A stretch of 64,000 nt of DNA from Sphingopyxis jiangsuensis (GTDB lineage: Bacteria > Pseudomonadota > Alphaproteobacteria > Sphingomonadales > Sphingomonadaceae): contig NZ_JAERPO010000002.1 in NCBI RefSeq assembly GCF_016734905.1, positions 1,237,431-1,301,430 of the forward strand, read 5' to 3'. This document shows, one piece after another, positions 7,891 through 18,121 of this stretch. Numbering within the stretch: position 1 is the first letter of the stretch; the number at the start of each line of letters is the position of its first letter. Made by a program: the position numbers and the translations under genes. The notes beneath the pieces are model-generated. The model was not told the DNA's origin. It saw nothing but the letters and a program-made list of their open reading frames with translations, and ran no database searches.

Positions 7891-9924
7891 TTAGAAGCCC
7901 GATTTCGCTTCCGCCTTTTCCTTCAGCAGCGGCGCGACCTCGAAGCCGTGCTTTTCCAGCGCCGCGACGATCTTGTCGGTGCCTTCGAGCCCTGCCCAGA
8001 ACATCGGGCCGCCGCGATAGACGGGCCAGCCATAGCCATAGATCCACACGACATCGATGTCGCTTGCGCGCTGTGCCTTGCCTTCTGCCAGGATCAGCGC
8101 GCCTTCGTTGACCATCGGATAGAGCGTGCGCTCGATGATTTCCTGATCGGTAATCTCGCGCTTCTCGACGCCTGCCTTGCTGCGGAACTCCTCGATGATC
8201 TCGGCTACGCGCGCGCTTTCCGACGGCTGGCGCTTCTCGTCATAATCGTAAAAGCCCGCCTGTTTCTTCTGGCCCCAACGGCCCTCGGCGCACAGCGCGT
8301 CGCGGATGCTTTCGATGCGATTGGGGTCGCGGTGCCAGCCGATGTCGACGCCGGCAAGGTCGCTCATCTGGAACGGGCCCATCGGCATGCCGAATTCGAC
8401 ATGCACCTTGTCGACCTGCGCCGGGGTGGCGCCTTCCATCAGCAGCTTCATCGCTTCCATCTGGCGGGGTTTGAGCATGCGGTTGCCGATAAAGCCGTCG
8501 CACACGCCCGCGACCACCGCGACCTTGCCGATCTTCTTGCCGATCGCCATCGCGGTCGCGAGCGCGTCGGGCGCAGTCTTGTCGCCGCGCACGACCTCGA
8601 GCAGCTTCATCACATTGGCGGGCGAGAAAAAGTGCATGCCGAGCACGTCGCCGGGGCGGCTCGTCGCGGTCGCGATTTCGTCGATGTCGAGATAGGATGT
8701 GTTCGACGCGAGGATCGCGCCGGGCTTCGCAATCTTGTCGAGCTTGGCGAAAATCTCCTTCTTGACGTCCATATTCTCATAGACCGCCTCGATGATCAGA
8801 TCGCAGTCGGCGAGATCCTCAAGGTTGAGCGTCGGGGTGATAAGCCCCATCATCTGATCAACCTGTTCGGGCTTGAAACGGCCCTTGGCGGCGCTGGCGT
8901 CATAATTTTTGCGCACCACGCCCAGCCCGCGGTCGAGCGCTTCCTGCTGCATCTCGACGATGGTGCAGGGGATGCCCTTTTGCAGGAAGTTCATCATGAT
9001 GCCGCCGCCCATCGTCCCGGCGCCGATGATGCCGACCTTTTTGACGTCGCGCAGCTTGGTGTCCTTGGGCAGGCCGTCGATCTTCGCTGCCTGGCGTTCG
9101 GCGAAGAAGATGTGGCGCTGCGCCGCCGACTGGCTGCCGAACATCAGCTTCATGAACTGCTCGCGCTCATAGGCGAGGCCCTCTTCAAAAGGCAGGCGCG
9201 TTGCCGCCTCGACGCAGGCGAGGTTGGCGTAGGGCGCCTCGAACCCGCGCCAGCGCCTGGCGTTCTTTTTCTTGAGCTCCTCGATCGCGCCCACATCGCC
9301 GAACACCGCACGCTCGCGCGTCGGGCGGGGGCCGTCGGCGATCTTGGCGCGGGCAAAAGCGATCGCGTCGGCGGCAAGACTGTCCTCGCCCGCGAGTTTG
9401 TCGACGAGACCCATCTCCTTCGCCTTGGGGGCGGGGACAGGGTTGCCGGTCGAGGTCATTTCGGCGGCCGCCTCAACACCGACGACGCGCGGCAGGCGCT
9501 GCGTACCGCCCGCACCGGGGAGCAAGCCGAGTTTGACCTCGGGAACGCCGAGCTTCGCCGAGGGCACCGCGACGCGATAGTGGCAGACGAGCGCCGTCTC
9601 CAGCCCGCCGCCGAGCGCGGTGCCGTGGATCGCCGCGACCACCGGTTTCGGCGCCGCTTCGATGCCGTTGAGCACCGCGTTGAAATCGGGACCGCGCGGC
9701 GGTTTGCCAAACTCGCTGATGTCGGCGCCCGCGATAAAGGTGCCGCCGTCGCAGCGCAGGACGATCGCTTTCACGCCGTCGTCGGCGATCGCCGCCTTGA
9801 TGTTATCTTCCAGCCCTTGGCGGACGTGCCAGCTCAGCGCGTTGACGGGCGGATTGTTGACGATGATGACGGCGATGTCGCCGTCCTTCTCCATCGTGAC
9901 GGACACGGGGGTTTCGTCGGACAT
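7891..9924 (-). CDS. Bifunctional enoyl-CoA hydratase / 3-hydroxyacyl-CoA dehydrogenase (FadB-like)
   Basis: 677 residues. Residues 1-190 are crotonase ([50 protein letters not shown] with both catalytic acids). Residues about 300-480 are the NAD-binding 3-hydroxyacyl-CoA dehydrogenase domain ([43 protein letters not shown]). The C-terminal helical domain follows ([10 protein letters not shown]). It performs the middle two steps of beta-oxidation. Start chosen at MSDETP because AGGAG lies 8 bases upstream; an in-frame extension reaches into a repeat and is unlikely. It ends at a strong terminator. Confidence 0.95.
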   Translation of the reverse strand: MSDETPVSVTMEKDGDIAVIIVNNPPVNALSWHVRQGLEDNIKAAIADDGVKAIVLRCDGGTFIAGADISEFGKPPRGPDFNAVLNGIEAAPKPVVAAIHGTALGGGLETALVCHYRVAVPSAKLGVPEVKLGLLPGAGGTQRLPRVVGVEAAAEMTSTGNPVPAPKAKEMGLVDKLAGEDSLAADAIAFARAKIADGPRPTRERAVFGDVGAIEELKKKNARRWRGFEAPYANLACVEAATRLPFEEGLAYEREQFMKLMFGSQSAAQRHIFFAERQAAKIDGLPKDTKLRDVKKVGIIGAGTMGGGIMMNFLQKGIPCTIVEMQQEALDRGLGVVRKNYDASAAKGRFKPEQVDQMMGLITPTLNLEDLADCDLIIEAVYENMDVKKEIFAKLDKIAKPGAILASNTSYLDIDEIATATSRPGDVLGMHFFSPANVMKLLEVVRGDKTAPDALATAMAIGKKIGKVAVVAGVCDGFIGNRMLKPRQMEAMKLLMEGATPAQVDKVHVEFGMPMGPFQMSDLAGVDIGWHRDPNRIESIRDALCAEGRWGQKKQAGFYDYDEKRQPSESARVAEIIEEFRSKAGVEKREITDQEIIERTLYPMVNEGALILAEGKAQRASDIDVVWIYGYGWPVYRGGPMFWAGLEGTDKIVAALEKHGFEVAPLLKEKAEAKSGF

Positions 9925-10043
9925 TTCAGGCTCCTTGGTCTTGACCCCGTTCGCCTCGAGCGACGTCGATATGCCTATCGTTGGCACACACCCTGGCGGT
10001 GTCTCGACTTCGCTCGACACGAGCGGAGAGAGGGGTTGTCATT

Positions 10044-11246
10044 TCAGTCATCGAGCGCGGCGTGGACGAGGGTCTTGACCTCGCGCCGCACGGGATAGGT
10101 GGAAGAGGGCATCAGCTGCGTCATGAAGACCATGCAGATCTCCTCGACCGGATCGACGAAGAAACCGGTCGAGAACATGCCGCCCCAATAAAAATCGCCG
10201 ACCGACGCGGGCAGGCCCGCGCGCGCGGGGTCGATCGTCGTCGCAAAGCCGAGCCCGAAACCGATGCCGGCATTTTCGTCCTCGGAAAAGACGCCGACGC
10301 TGTGCTGCGTCAGGTCGCCGCCGCCCGGCAGATGGTTCGCGGTCATCAGGTCGAACGTCTTGCGGCCGATGATCCTGGTGTCTCCCAGCTTGCCCCCGCG
10401 AAGCAGCATCAGGCAGAAGCGGTGATAGTCGTGGAGCGTCGAGACGAGCCCGCCGCCACCCGAATGAAAGCTGCGTGACTTTGCCCAGCGACTACGGTCG
10501 CTGCTATCGAACAGCTGCTTCTTGTCCTTGGGGTCGAAAGCATAGCAATCGGTCAGCCGATGCTGCTGTTCGGCGGGAACCTGAAACCCCGTGTCGACCA
10601 TGCCGAGCGGCGCAAAGATGCGCTCGTGGAGCACGTCGGCAAAGGGCTTGCCCTCGATCCGCTCGATCACCGCGCCGAGCACGTCGGTCGCCATCGAGTA
10701 ATTCCAGTGCGCGCCCGGGTCGAACTGGAGCGGAAATTTCGCGAGCTCCGCGATGAAACTGTCCATCGTATAATGGGCGTCGAAATCGTCGATCCGCGCC
10801 TTGCGATAGGCGGCGTCGACCGGGGTACGCTCCTGAAAGCCATAGGTCAGCCCCGACGTGTGGCGCAGCAGGTCGAGCATGCGGATCGGCGCTGCTGGCG
10901 GGCGCGTGACAAAGGGGATATTGCCGCCCCCCGCGACGAAAACCCCGGTGTTCTTGAATTCGGGGCAAAATTTGACCAGCGGGTCCGACAACGCCACCTT
11001 GCCTTCTTCGAGCAGCATCATGAAGGCGATGCTGGTGATCGGCTTGGTCATGCTGGCGATACGGAAAATCGCATCCTCCTTCAGCGCCGCGCCCGGCCGC
11101 GCGTCGCCGATGCACGACAGATGCGCGATCTCGCCGCGCCGCGATACCAAGGTCGCGGCGTGCGGCAGGCGGCCGGAGTCGACATATTTGGCCTGGAGGA
11201 AAGCCGGGATGCGGTCGAGCCGCGCGGGGTCGAAACCTTGGGTCAT
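10044..11246 (-). CDS. Serine hydrolase, class C beta-lactamase/esterase family
   Basis: 400 residues without an obvious signal peptide. The nucleophile motif SMTK sits in [12 protein letters not shown], the second-motif Tyr is in NYSMATD, and HSGGG in the third-motif position replaces KTG. This EstB-like pattern is typical of cytosolic esterases, not antibiotic resistance enzymes. AGGAG precedes the ATG; the next gene upstream (an SDR) ends 10 bases away, so they are co-transcribed. A role in hydrolysing an ester or lactone feeding the neighbouring CoA-ester pathway is inference. Confidence 0.88.
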   Translation of the reverse strand: MTQGFDPARLDRIPAFLQAKYVDSGRLPHAATLVSRRGEIAHLSCIGDARPGAALKEDAIFRIASMTKPITSIAFMMLLEEGKVALSDPLVKFCPEFKNTGVFVAGGGNIPFVTRPPAAPIRMLDLLRHTSGLTYGFQERTPVDAAYRKARIDDFDAHYTMDSFIAELAKFPLQFDPGAHWNYSMATDVLGAVIERIEGKPFADVLHERIFAPLGMVDTGFQVPAEQQHRLTDCYAFDPKDKKQLFDSSDRSRWAKSRSFHSGGGGLVSTLHDYHRFCLMLLRGGKLGDTRIIGRKTFDLMTANHLPGGGDLTQHSVGVFSEDENAGIGFGLGFATTIDPARAGLPASVGDFYWGGMFSTGFFVDPVEEICMVFMTQLMPSSTYPVRREVKTLVHAALDD

Positions 11247-11256
11247 GATACTCCTG

Positions 11257-12063
11257 TCAATGCGACGTCTGGCCAAGCAGTTGCCGCGTCACGGGGTGCG
11301 AGCTCGACAGCCCGCCGTCAACTGCGATCGCCTGCCCGTTGACATAGCTTGCCTGGTCGCTCGCGAGGAAAAGCGCGACATTGGCGAGCTCCTCGGGCTG
11401 CGCCGCGCGCTTGAGCGGGTTCAATTGGCCCAGCTTGTGCGTGACGCCCTTGTCCTTGGCATAATCGAACGTCGGTTTGGTCATCCCCGTTTCGGTCAGT
11501 CCGGGACAGATGGCGTTGACGCGCACGCCGCTGGTGGTGAGCTGCTGTGCGGCGGTCTTGGCGAGATTGACGACGCCCGCCTTCGACGCCGAATAGGCCG
11601 CGGGGCCGGCGCCCGAGTTGAGCCCCGCAACGCTCGCGGTCAGCACGATCGCGCCGCCACGCCCCTGATCGACCATCGCTTTCCCGGCATGCTTCACCAT
11701 CAGCGCGGGGCCGATCAGGTTGACGCGCAAAGTCTCGGCCCAGGCGGCGGGATCGAATTCGAAAATCCCGCCCATGTCGCCGATGATCCCGGCGTTGGCG
11801 AAGGCGATGTCGAGCCCGCCATAGCTGTCCCTGGCGGTCGCCACGAGCTTGGCGACATCGGCCTCGACGCCCGCATCGATTTCGAGCGCCACGACCGTCC
11901 CGCCAGCCTCCGTCACCGCCTGCGCCGTTTCATGCACCGCCGTCGTCTTGTCGCCGAGCACGAGCTTCGCACCCTCGGCGGCGAAGCGCAGCGCGCTCGC
12001 GCGGCCAATTCCCGAACCGGCGCCGGTGATGATCGCGATCTTGCCGTCCAATGCGCCCATCAT
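11257..12063 (-). CDS. SDR-family oxidoreductase
   Basis: 268 residues of the classical short-chain dehydrogenase type: TGAGSGIG near residues 13-20, NAG, catalytic Ser in [13 protein letters not shown], and the GLTETGM and DGGLSSSHP end blocks. Asp after the second beta strand (LVLGDKTT) suggests NAD(H). Start at 12063 overlaps the stop of the preceding SDR gene by 4 bases. Substrate unknown; co-transcription with a second SDR, a kinase and the serine hydrolase suggests oxidation of a hydroxyacyl-type intermediate. Confidence 0.92.
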   Translation of the reverse strand: MMGALDGKIAIITGAGSGIGRASALRFAAEGAKLVLGDKTTAVHETAQAVTEAGGTVVALEIDAGVEADVAKLVATARDSYGGLDIAFANAGIIGDMGGIFEFDPAAWAETLRVNLIGPALMVKHAGKAMVDQGRGGAIVLTASVAGLNSGAGPAAYSASKAGVVNLAKTAAQQLTTSGVRVNAICPGLTETGMTKPTFDYAKDKGVTHKLGQLNPLKRAAQPEELANVALFLASDQASYVNGQAIAVDGGLSSSHPVTRQLLGQTSH

Positions 12064-12836
12064 GCGCCTCCCGAAATTGTCGCCCCGCCATCGCACACGA
12101 TGGTCTGGCCGGTGGTGAATGCGCCCGCCTTGCTGGCAAGGAAGACCGCGGCGCCCGCGATCTCGTGCGGCTCGCCGATGCGCTTGAGCGTCGAGGCGGC
12201 GGTCGACCGCTTCAGATTTTCCGGGTTCTCCCACAGCGCGCGCGCCATGTCGGTGCGGATCAAGCCCGGCGCGACGCAATTGACGCGCACACCCTGCGGG
12301 CCGAATTCGACCGAATAATTGCGCGCCATCTGCATGTCGGCGGCCTTGGAAATGCAATAGGCACCGATGATCGGCGATCCCTTGAGCCCGCCGATCGAGC
12401 TGACGATCGTGATCGACCCCGCGCCGCGTTCGAGCATTTCGGGCGCGACCATCGAAATAAGCCAGTGGTTGGACAGGATATTATTGTCCATGATCTTGCG
12501 AAACTGCTCGTCGGCGATGCCGAGGCCGGGGCCATAATAGGGATTGGACGCGGCGTTGCAGACCAGCGCGGTGATCTTGCCGAAGGCGGCGCGCGTTTCG
12601 TTCACCAGATTCTGCAGGGCATCCTTCGACGAGATGTTCGCGGCGACCGCAATCGCCGTGCCTTCGCCAAAGCGCGCGTTGATCTCTGTCGCGGTCGCAT
12701 CGCACGCATCCTGCTTGCGGCTCGAAATCACGACCTTCGCGCCCTGCTCGGCCATCGCCTCGGCGGTTGCCTTGCCGATGCCGCGCGACGATCCGGTGAT
12801 CAGCGCGACTTCGCCGCGCATGTCGAACAGGCTCAT
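12060..12836 (-). CDS. SDR-family oxidoreductase
   Basis: 258 residues, classical SDR: TGSSRGIGKA, the NAA segment (CNAAS), Ser in SSIGG, YCISK active site, and the C-terminal ITSG-like block (FTTGQTIVCDGG). Arg and Lys after the second strand (ISSRKQD) favour NADP(H). Both ends overlap neighbours by 4 bases (SDR at 11257 downstream, kinase-like gene upstream), so the three are a tightly coupled unit. AGGAG lies before the ATG. In ACAD10/11-type clusters such SDRs often accompany the kinase; the exact substrate is not known. Confidence 0.92.
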   Translation of the reverse strand: MSLFDMRGEVALITGSSRGIGKATAEAMAEQGAKVVISSRKQDACDATATEINARFGEGTAIAVAANISSKDALQNLVNETRAAFGKITALVCNAASNPYYGPGLGIADEQFRKIMDNNILSNHWLISMVAPEMLERGAGSITIVSSIGGLKGSPIIGAYCISKAADMQMARNYSVEFGPQGVRVNCVAPGLIRTDMARALWENPENLKRSTAASTLKRIGEPHEIAGAAVFLASKAGAFTTGQTIVCDGGATISGGA

Positions 12837-13900
12837 GCTCCTGCCTTTCGTGCAAATTCCCAAGCCCGCTCGGCGAGCGGGCGGACGCGTTCGGACATGT
12901 CCTTCGCATGCTGCGACGAGGCGGTGCCGTCGATCACCCGCTTCTTGATGCCCTGGATGATCCCCGCGAGGCGGAAGAAATTATAGGCGAAATACCAGTT
13001 CATGTCGGGAACGCCGTCGCGTCCCGTCGCCGCGCAATAGCGCTCGACCATTTCGTCCAGTTCAGGAATGCCGAGGCTCGCGCGGTCGACGTCCATCACC
13101 CCCGACCGCCCGCCATTTTCGGTCACCCATGCCATTGCGACATAGGTGAAATCGGCGAGCGGATCGCCCAATGTCGACAGCTCCCAGTCGAGCACCGCGA
13201 CCACCTCCGGCCGGTCGTGCGCAAAGATCATATTGTCGATGCGATAGTCGCCGTGGACGACGCTGGTGCGCGTCTGTTCGGGCAAGCTGGCGGGCAGGAA
13301 CGCGATGAGCTGTTCCATCTCGTCCATCGTCTCGGTCTCGGCGAGCTTATATTGTTTGGTCCAGCGTTCGACCTGGCGCCCGAAATAATTGCCGGGCTTG
13401 CCATAGTCGGCAAGGCCCGCCGCCTCGACGTCGACATTGTGGAGCGCGGCGAGCGTGTCGATCATCGCCTCATAGGTGGCGCGGCGGTTTTCGGGGGTCG
13501 ACCCCGGCATCGCACCGTCCCAGATGGTGTGCCCGTCGACCATGGCCATCACATAGAACCAGCTGCCGACGACATCCTCGTCGGTGCACAGCCCATATTG
13601 GCGCGCGACGGGAAAGCCCATCCTATGGAGCCCCGCCTGCACCTTATATTCGCGATCGACCGCATGCGCCGAGGGGAGCAACTTGCCGAATGGCTTGCGG
13701 CGGAGCACATAATCGCCCGACGGAGCCGAAATCTTGTACGTCGGATTCGACTGGCCGCCCGCGAACTTGCGCTGCGTCAACGGGCCTTTGAAGCCCTCGA
13801 CATTGGCTTCCATCCACGCGGTGAGCTTTGCCTCGTCGAGCACGTCCGCCCCTTCGGGCGCGACGGTGCCGCTGAACGCCTTTTGCGCGTCGAGCGTCAT
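12833..13900 (-). CDS. APH-fold phosphotransferase, ACAD10/11 kinase-domain type
   Basis: 355 residues of the aminoglycoside phosphotransferase fold. It matches the kinase half of animal ACAD10/ACAD11 and the bacterial LvaA type, not drug-modifying enzymes. Visible: FAGGQSNPTYKI (nucleotide loop), VLRRKP with the ATP-contact Lys, DREYKV, the catalytic loop HGDYRIDN (H216, D218, N223), and metal-binding DWELSTLGDPLADF. In that family the kinase phosphorylates 4-hydroxyacyl-CoA, allowing the partner dehydrogenase-like protein to eliminate phosphate. An ACAD11-like gene lies nearby at 15258. The upstream gap holds a MITE-like repeat, so the promoter may lie within or beyond it. Confidence 0.9.
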   Translation of the reverse strand: MTLDAQKAFSGTVAPEGADVLDEAKLTAWMEANVEGFKGPLTQRKFAGGQSNPTYKISAPSGDYVLRRKPFGKLLPSAHAVDREYKVQAGLHRMGFPVARQYGLCTDEDVVGSWFYVMAMVDGHTIWDGAMPGSTPENRRATYEAMIDTLAALHNVDVEAAGLADYGKPGNYFGRQVERWTKQYKLAETETMDEMEQLIAFLPASLPEQTRTSVVHGDYRIDNMIFAHDRPEVVAVLDWELSTLGDPLADFTYVAMAWVTENGGRSGVMDVDRASLGIPELDEMVERYCAATGRDGVPDMNWYFAYNFFRLAGIIQGIKKRVIDGTASSQHAKDMSERVRPLAERAWEFARKAGA

Positions 13901-14030
13901 AAGCCCCTCCCCTTCAGGGGAGGGGTTGGGGTGGGGTCCATCGGCCTTGCGCAAGGGCGATGGACCCCACCCGCTGCGACTAGGCAGCAAGCTGCCAAGT
14001 CTCGCCGCCCTCCCCTGAAGGAGAGGGCGT
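13901..14030. repeat. MITE-like ~130-bp repeat, copy A1
   Basis: The element is bounded by AAGCCCCTCCCCTTCAGGGG on the left and CCCTCCCCTGAAGGAGAGGG on the right. It has an internal CCATCGGCCTTGCGCAAGGG palindrome and GGCAGC-AA-GCTGCC. A near-identical copy is at 39853, an inverted copy at 21519 and a one-arm fragment at 20352. It fills the whole gap between the kinase and alcohol dehydrogenase genes. Confidence 0.8.
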
Positions 14031-14048
14031 GAATGATGGTCGCCTGCA

Positions 14049-15140
14049 TCACTGGTCGAACACGATCACCGACCGTGCGGCGTCGCCTTTCTTCATCTTG
14101 TCGAAGCCCTCGTTGATCTTCTCGAGCGGGATCGTCTCGGCGACGATGCTGTCGAGGTCGAGCAGCCCGCGCAGGTAGAAATCGACGAGCCGCGGGATGT
14201 CGACAGGGAAGCGGTTGCCGCCCATGATCGCACCCTGCAATTTCTTGCCGGAAAGCAGGTCCATCGCGCTCAGGCCGACCCTTTCGGTGAGCGGCATCAT
14301 GCCGAGGATCGTCGCGGTGCCGCCGCGGCGCAGCGAGGCAACCGCGAGGCTGGCCGAGGCGGGGCGGCCAACGGCTTCGATGGCGTGGTCAACGCCGCCT
14401 TTGGTGAGTTCCACGATCTGCTTCGCGGCATCGTCGGCGAGGGCATCGACCACGTCGGTTGCCCCCAGCTTTCTGGCGAGTTCGCGCTTTTCGGGAACCG
14501 GGTCGGCGGCGATGATGCGCCCCGCGCCCGCGATCTTTGCGGCGTTGATCGTCGCGAGGCCGACACCACCGCAGCCGACGACCGCGACGGTCTCGCCCGG
14601 CGTCACCTTGCACGCGTTGAAGATCGTTCCCGCGCCCGTCGTCACCGCGCAGCCGATCACCGCCGCGCGGTCGAGCGGCATGTCGGGGTCGATCGCGACG
14701 CAGGCATGTTCGTGGACGAGCATCACCTCGGCAAAGGCCGACAGGTTGAGCATCTGATTGACCGGCGATCCGTCGGGCCGCGTGATGCGCGGGCTTGCGC
14801 CTGCGGGACGCCGCGTGTCGCCGCCCATGCACAGCGACATGCGCCCGGTGACGCAAAATTCGCAGTGCCCACAAAAGGCGGACAGGCAGGTGACGACGGC
14901 GTCGCCGGGCTTCACCGTCCGTACCTCGCTTCCCACTGCCTCGACTATCCCTGCCGCCTCATGGCCGGGGATCGCGGGCAGGGGGTGGGGGTAGGCGCCG
15001 TCGATGAAATGCAGGTCCGAATGACAGAGGCCGCAGGCGGCGGTGCGGATGCGGACCTCGTGCGGGCCGGGCTTGTCGACGACAATGTCTTCGACCGACA
15101 GCGGCTTGCCGGGTTCGATCAGGATTGCGGCTTTGGTCAT
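14049..15140 (-). CDS. Zn-dependent alcohol dehydrogenase (MDR superfamily)
   Basis: 363 residues. Catalytic-zinc ligands appear as C in ACGLCHSD and GHEAAGIVE, and the structural zinc cluster as CGHCEFCVTGRMSLC. The Rossmann motif GCGGVGLATI and the following ADPVPEK (Asp for NAD) complete the class III/aryl-alcohol type. It oxidises a primary or secondary alcohol, possibly in the same pathway as the adjacent ACAD11-like enzyme. ATG 15140 is chosen although the AAAGG motif is 13 bases away; a TTG four codons upstream is the alternative. Confidence 0.92.
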   Translation of the reverse strand: MTKAAILIEPGKPLSVEDIVVDKPGPHEVRIRTAACGLCHSDLHFIDGAYPHPLPAIPGHEAAGIVEAVGSEVRTVKPGDAVVTCLSAFCGHCEFCVTGRMSLCMGGDTRRPAGASPRITRPDGSPVNQMLNLSAFAEVMLVHEHACVAIDPDMPLDRAAVIGCAVTTGAGTIFNACKVTPGETVAVVGCGGVGLATINAAKIAGAGRIIAADPVPEKRELARKLGATDVVDALADDAAKQIVELTKGGVDHAIEAVGRPASASLAVASLRRGGTATILGMMPLTERVGLSAMDLLSGKKLQGAIMGGNRFPVDIPRLVDFYLRGLLDLDSIVAETIPLEKINEGFDKMKKGDAARSVIVFDQ

Positions 15141-15193
15141 GTGGAACTGCAACCTTTCCCATTTGCGCGGAGCTAAGCCCGCTTAACCATTCC

Positions 15194-15234
15194 CGTCATT
15201 GCGACCCCGGCGAAAGCCGGGCTCGCAATGACGA
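15194..15234. repeat. Short palindrome, CGTCATTGCGA type
   Basis: CGTCATTGCGACCCCGGCGAAAGCCGGGCTCGCAATGACG-like inverted repeat with perfect outer arms. It lies between the alcohol dehydrogenase start and the ACAD stop. The outer arms match the widespread alphaproteobacterial CGTCATTGCGAG repeat, also at 22477-22576. Confidence 0.65.
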
Positions 15235-15257
15235 TATTTCTGCTTCAGTCTGCGATC

Positions 15258-16547
15258 TTACCGCGAAACCCCGATGTCGCCCGACGAAAAACCGGGGTCG
15301 GCCGCGGGCGAATGCTTCGCAAATTCGATGCGGGCGATCGCGCGCGCGTGGACCTCGTCGGGGCCGTCGGCGATGCGCAGCGTGCGCTGGTGGGCATAGG
15401 CCTTGGCGAGGCCGAAATCCTCGCTGACGCCGCCCGCGCCATGCGCCTGGATCGCATCGTCGATGATTTGCAGCGCCATATTGGGCGCCTGCACCTTGAT
15501 CGCCGCGATTTCGGCGGCGGCGGCCTTGTTGCCGATCCTGTCCATCATGTCGGCGGCCTTCAGGCAGAGCAGGCGCGTCATCTCGATGTCGATGCGCGCA
15601 CGCGCGATGCGCTGTTCCCAGATGCTGTGTTCGGCGATCGTCTTGCCAAAGGCGACGCGCGATTGCAGCCGCTTGCACATTTTCGCGAGCGCCTCTTCGG
15701 CGACGCCGATCGTGCGCATGCAATGGTGGATGCGGCCGGGGCCGAGGCGGCCTTGGGCGATCTCGAACCCGCGCCCTTCGCCGAGCAGCATCGCCTCCTC
15801 GGCATTGACGCGCACGTCCTTGAGTTCGATTTCCATATGGCCGTGCGGCGCGTCGTCATAACCAAAGACGGGCAGGTGGCGCTTGATGGTAATCCCCGGC
15901 GCGTCGAGCGGCACGACCAGCATCGACTGCTGCTGGTGGCGCTTGGCGCCGAAATCGGTCTTGCCCATCACGATCGCGACCTTGCAGCGCGGATCGCCCG
16001 CGCCCGACGACCACCATTTGGTGCCGTTGATGACATAATCGTCGCCGTCGCGCTCTATCCGCGTCTCGATATTGGTCGCGTCGGACGAGGCGACCTGCGG
16101 CTCGGTCATCAGGAAGGCCGAACGAATCTCGCCCTCCATCAGCGGCTTCAGATATTTGTCCTTCTGCGCGCGCGTGCCATAGCGGTGGAACACTTCCATA
16201 TTGCCGGTGTCGGGCGCCGAGCAGTTGAACACTTCGCTCGCAAAGCCGATGCGCCCCATTTCCTCTGCGCACAGCGCATATTCGAGGTTGGTGAGACCGG
16301 GACCCTCGAACTCGAACGTCTCGTCGACATGGTGGTGCGCGGCGCTGCGCGGCGGCATGAACAGATTCCAGATGCCCGCCGCCTTCGCTTCGGCCTTCAG
16401 ATCCTCGACGACCTGGATCACCTTCCAGCGGCCGCCCTGGGCATCCTGTTCATAATAGGTCGGCACCGCGGGGCGAACCTTGCGCTCGATGAATTCGCGC
16501 ACACGGCCCTGCCAATGCTTCTGCCGTTCGGTGAGGTCGAAATCCAT
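15258..16547 (-). CDS. Acyl-CoA dehydrogenase, ACAD10/11-like
   Basis: 429 residues, longer than typical ACADs. It shows [31 protein letters not shown], and the family-specific helix [21 protein letters not shown]. At the position where classical enzymes have EGT(N/S), it has DGPDEVH (D394). That pattern marks the ACAD11/LvaC-like group, which works with a 4-hydroxyacyl-CoA kinase. Such a kinase lies three genes downstream (12833). The start follows AAGGAAG. A perfect TTACGT-N2-ACGTAA palindrome lies 17 bases upstream of the start codon. FAD binding is inferred from the family. Confidence 0.92.
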   Translation of the reverse strand: MDFDLTERQKHWQGRVREFIERKVRPAVPTYYEQDAQGGRWKVIQVVEDLKAEAKAAGIWNLFMPPRSAAHHHVDETFEFEGPGLTNLEYALCAEEMGRIGFASEVFNCSAPDTGNMEVFHRYGTRAQKDKYLKPLMEGEIRSAFLMTEPQVASSDATNIETRIERDGDDYVINGTKWWSSGAGDPRCKVAIVMGKTDFGAKRHQQQSMLVVPLDAPGITIKRHLPVFGYDDAPHGHMEIELKDVRVNAEEAMLLGEGRGFEIAQGRLGPGRIHHCMRTIGVAEEALAKMCKRLQSRVAFGKTIAEHSIWEQRIARARIDIEMTRLLCLKAADMMDRIGNKAAAAEIAAIKVQAPNMALQIIDDAIQAHGAGGVSEDFGLAKAYAHQRTLRIADGPDEVHARAIARIEFAKHSPAADPGFSSGDIGVSR

Positions 16548-16563
16548 CGTCGCTTCCTTTCCC

Positions 16564-16578
16564 TTTACGTTCACGTAA
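16564..16578. promoter_or_regulatory. LiuR-like palindrome upstream of ACAD gene
   Basis: TTTACGTTCACGTAA contains the perfect inverted repeat TTACGT-TC-ACGTAA (16565-16578). It resembles, from memory, the MerR-family LiuR motif of fatty-acid/branched-chain catabolic genes. It lies between the ACAD start (16547) and the MFS stop (16661). No LiuR gene is in the window. Confidence 0.5.
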
Positions 16579-16660
16579 GCTTTTGGACCGATTCGCCCCC
16601 CTTTGCCAACCCCTGCCGCCCGAAAATTGCGCCAGGCCATTTGGCGCCGACATTTTTCCG

Positions 16661-18121
16661 CTACGGATGCGCGGCGGTCGCGTCGGGTTCGGCGCGAGCA
16701 GCATCGTCGAGCAGCGCGATCCGCGCCTCGTGGTCGGCGCGCGAAATCGGGAAACGCCGCATCACGAGCAGCCCGGTGACACCGATCAGCAGGGTCGCGA
16801 GCATATAGCCGAGCGCCAGATTATCGAGCACAGCGTCGCCGACTTCGCCCGGCCGCGCCGCCGCCGGAAAACCGGCGAGCGAGAGGATCAACCCCGCGAC
16901 CCCGATGCCGATCCCCGTCGCGCATTTCTGCATGAAGAAATATCCGGCAAAGAACAGCCCTTCGGAGCGTCGCCCGGTCTCGCTCTGCGACGCCTCGACG
17001 ACATCGGCCATCATCGACGACGACAGGATCATCAGGATGATCGAAAATGTGTTCCCGAAAAAGACAAAGGCGAACATCGCGGCGATGCTCGGCTTGCCGG
17101 GCAGGCCGGGAAAGATGCCTTGGATATAGGAGAGGTAAAGGCCGCTGTTCAGCGTCAGCGCTATCGCACCCGCAAGGATCGCCGCGTCGCGCTTGCCCAG
17201 CCGCGCCGCGAGAGGCGCGACGAGCAGGAAGGCTGCGATCATCGTCCCGAACAGCAGCAGCACATAAGCGACGAGTTCGCCCTGATCGAGCTGCCAGAAG
17301 AAGCCGAGCAGATAGTTGGTCAGCGAAAAGGTCACGCCCTGATTGACGAAGCCGAACAGCGCCGCGAACACCAGCCACAGAAAGGCGCGGTTCGACAAGG
17401 TCGCGCGCATGTCGCGGACAATGTGCGACAGGCTGGCCTTCGGCACGACCTGATCGCGGTTCGACACCGCGATACGCTTGTGCTGGCCGAGCGCCGACAG
17501 CACCACCGCACCAAGCATGATCAGCGCGCCGGTGAGCGCATAAGGGAAATAGCCCGCCGGATCGACGAGCCCCTTCTCGCCGCCGAAAAAGACGCCGTAG
17601 GCAAGGATGAGGATGACCAGCCCGCCGCCCCATCCGAACAGGAAGCGATAGCGCATCACCAGCGTGCGCTCGTCATAATCGGCGGTGAGTTCGGGGACGA
17701 TCGCGACCGACGGCACCTCGCACATCGACACGAGCGTGCGCACGACGATCGCCAGCGCGATGAGCCAGGCGACGGTTGCCGCGTCGCTCATTTCGGGCGG
17801 GCTCCACAGCAGCATCCACGCGATGGCGAGCGGCAGCGGTGCGGCATAGAGCCACGGCAGGCGCCGGCCCCAGCGGCTGCGCGTCCGGTCGGTGAGTTCG
17901 CCGATGACGGGATCGACAAAGGCGTCGAAAATCAGTGCGACCATGATCGCCGCGCCGACAAGGCTCGCGTCGAGCCCGATCACCTGATTGTAGAACAGCA
18001 GGAGGAAGGTCGAAAAGCCATTCTCCTTGACGCCATAGGCAAGGCTGCCGAGCCCGTGCATCACCTTCAGCCGCACCGGCAGGCGCTCGGCAACGGGGAC
18101 GCGCGGCGCGGCGGCGTTCAC
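16661..18121 (-). CDS. MFS transporter of the GPH (MelB-like) type
   Basis: 486 residues with about 12 hydrophobic segments. The GPH signature is clear: [10 protein letters not shown] then [13 protein letters not shown], as in melibiose/glucuronide:cation symporters. In sphingomonads many members of this group sit beside catabolic genes and carry unknown solutes. Start is GTG at 18121 overlapping the SDR stop (GTGA); the frame is open upstream but inside the SDR gene. Its place within the CoA-ester island suggests uptake of the pathway substrate or a precursor. Confidence 0.9.
   Translation of the reverse strand: MNAAAPRVPVAERLPVRLKVMHGLGSLAYGVKENGFSTFLLLFYNQVIGLDASLVGAAIMVALIFDAFVDPVIGELTDRTRSRWGRRLPWLYAAPLPLAIAWMLLWSPPEMSDAATVAWLIALAIVVRTLVSMCEVPSVAIVPELTADYDERTLVMRYRFLFGWGGGLVILILAYGVFFGGEKGLVDPAGYFPYALTGALIMLGAVVLSALGQHKRIAVSNRDQVVPKASLSHIVRDMRATLSNRAFLWLVFAALFGFVNQGVTFSLTNYLLGFFWQLDQGELVAYVLLLFGTMIAAFLLVAPLAARLGKRDAAILAGAIALTLNSGLYLSYIQGIFPGLPGKPSIAAMFAFVFFGNTFSIILMILSSSMMADVVEASQSETGRRSEGLFFAGYFFMQKCATGIGIGVAGLILSLAGFPAAARPGEVGDAVLDNLALGYMLATLLIGVTGLLVMRRFPISRADHEARIALLDDAARAEPDATAAHP

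Noticed and set aside
9930..10040. N-terminal extension of the FadB-like protein
   Set aside because: The in-frame extension runs into a CGACTTCGCTCG-type intergenic palindrome (about 10001-10030), while AGGAG precedes the internal ATG at 9924.
7948..10098. Very long plus-strand open frame (over 700 codons) opposite the FadB-like gene
   Set aside because: It mirrors the codon structure of the real gene in GC-rich DNA. It encodes a His/Asp/Arg-rich sequence with no domain, and no ribosome site fits.
10044..11246. Beta-lactamase (antibiotic resistance)
   Set aside because: SMTK is shared with class C enzymes, but HSGGG replaces KTG and no signal peptide is visible; EstB-like esterase is a better fit.
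12833..13900. Aminoglycoside resistance gene
   Set aside because: The APH fold is there, but the sequence blocks (RKFAGGQSNPTY, DREYKV, STLGDPLAD) are those of ACAD10/11-type kinases, and the neighbours are catabolic.
13901..14030. CRISPR or tandem repeat array
   Set aside because: The repeated motifs are palindromic element ends at scattered loci, not regularly spaced direct repeats with unique spacers.
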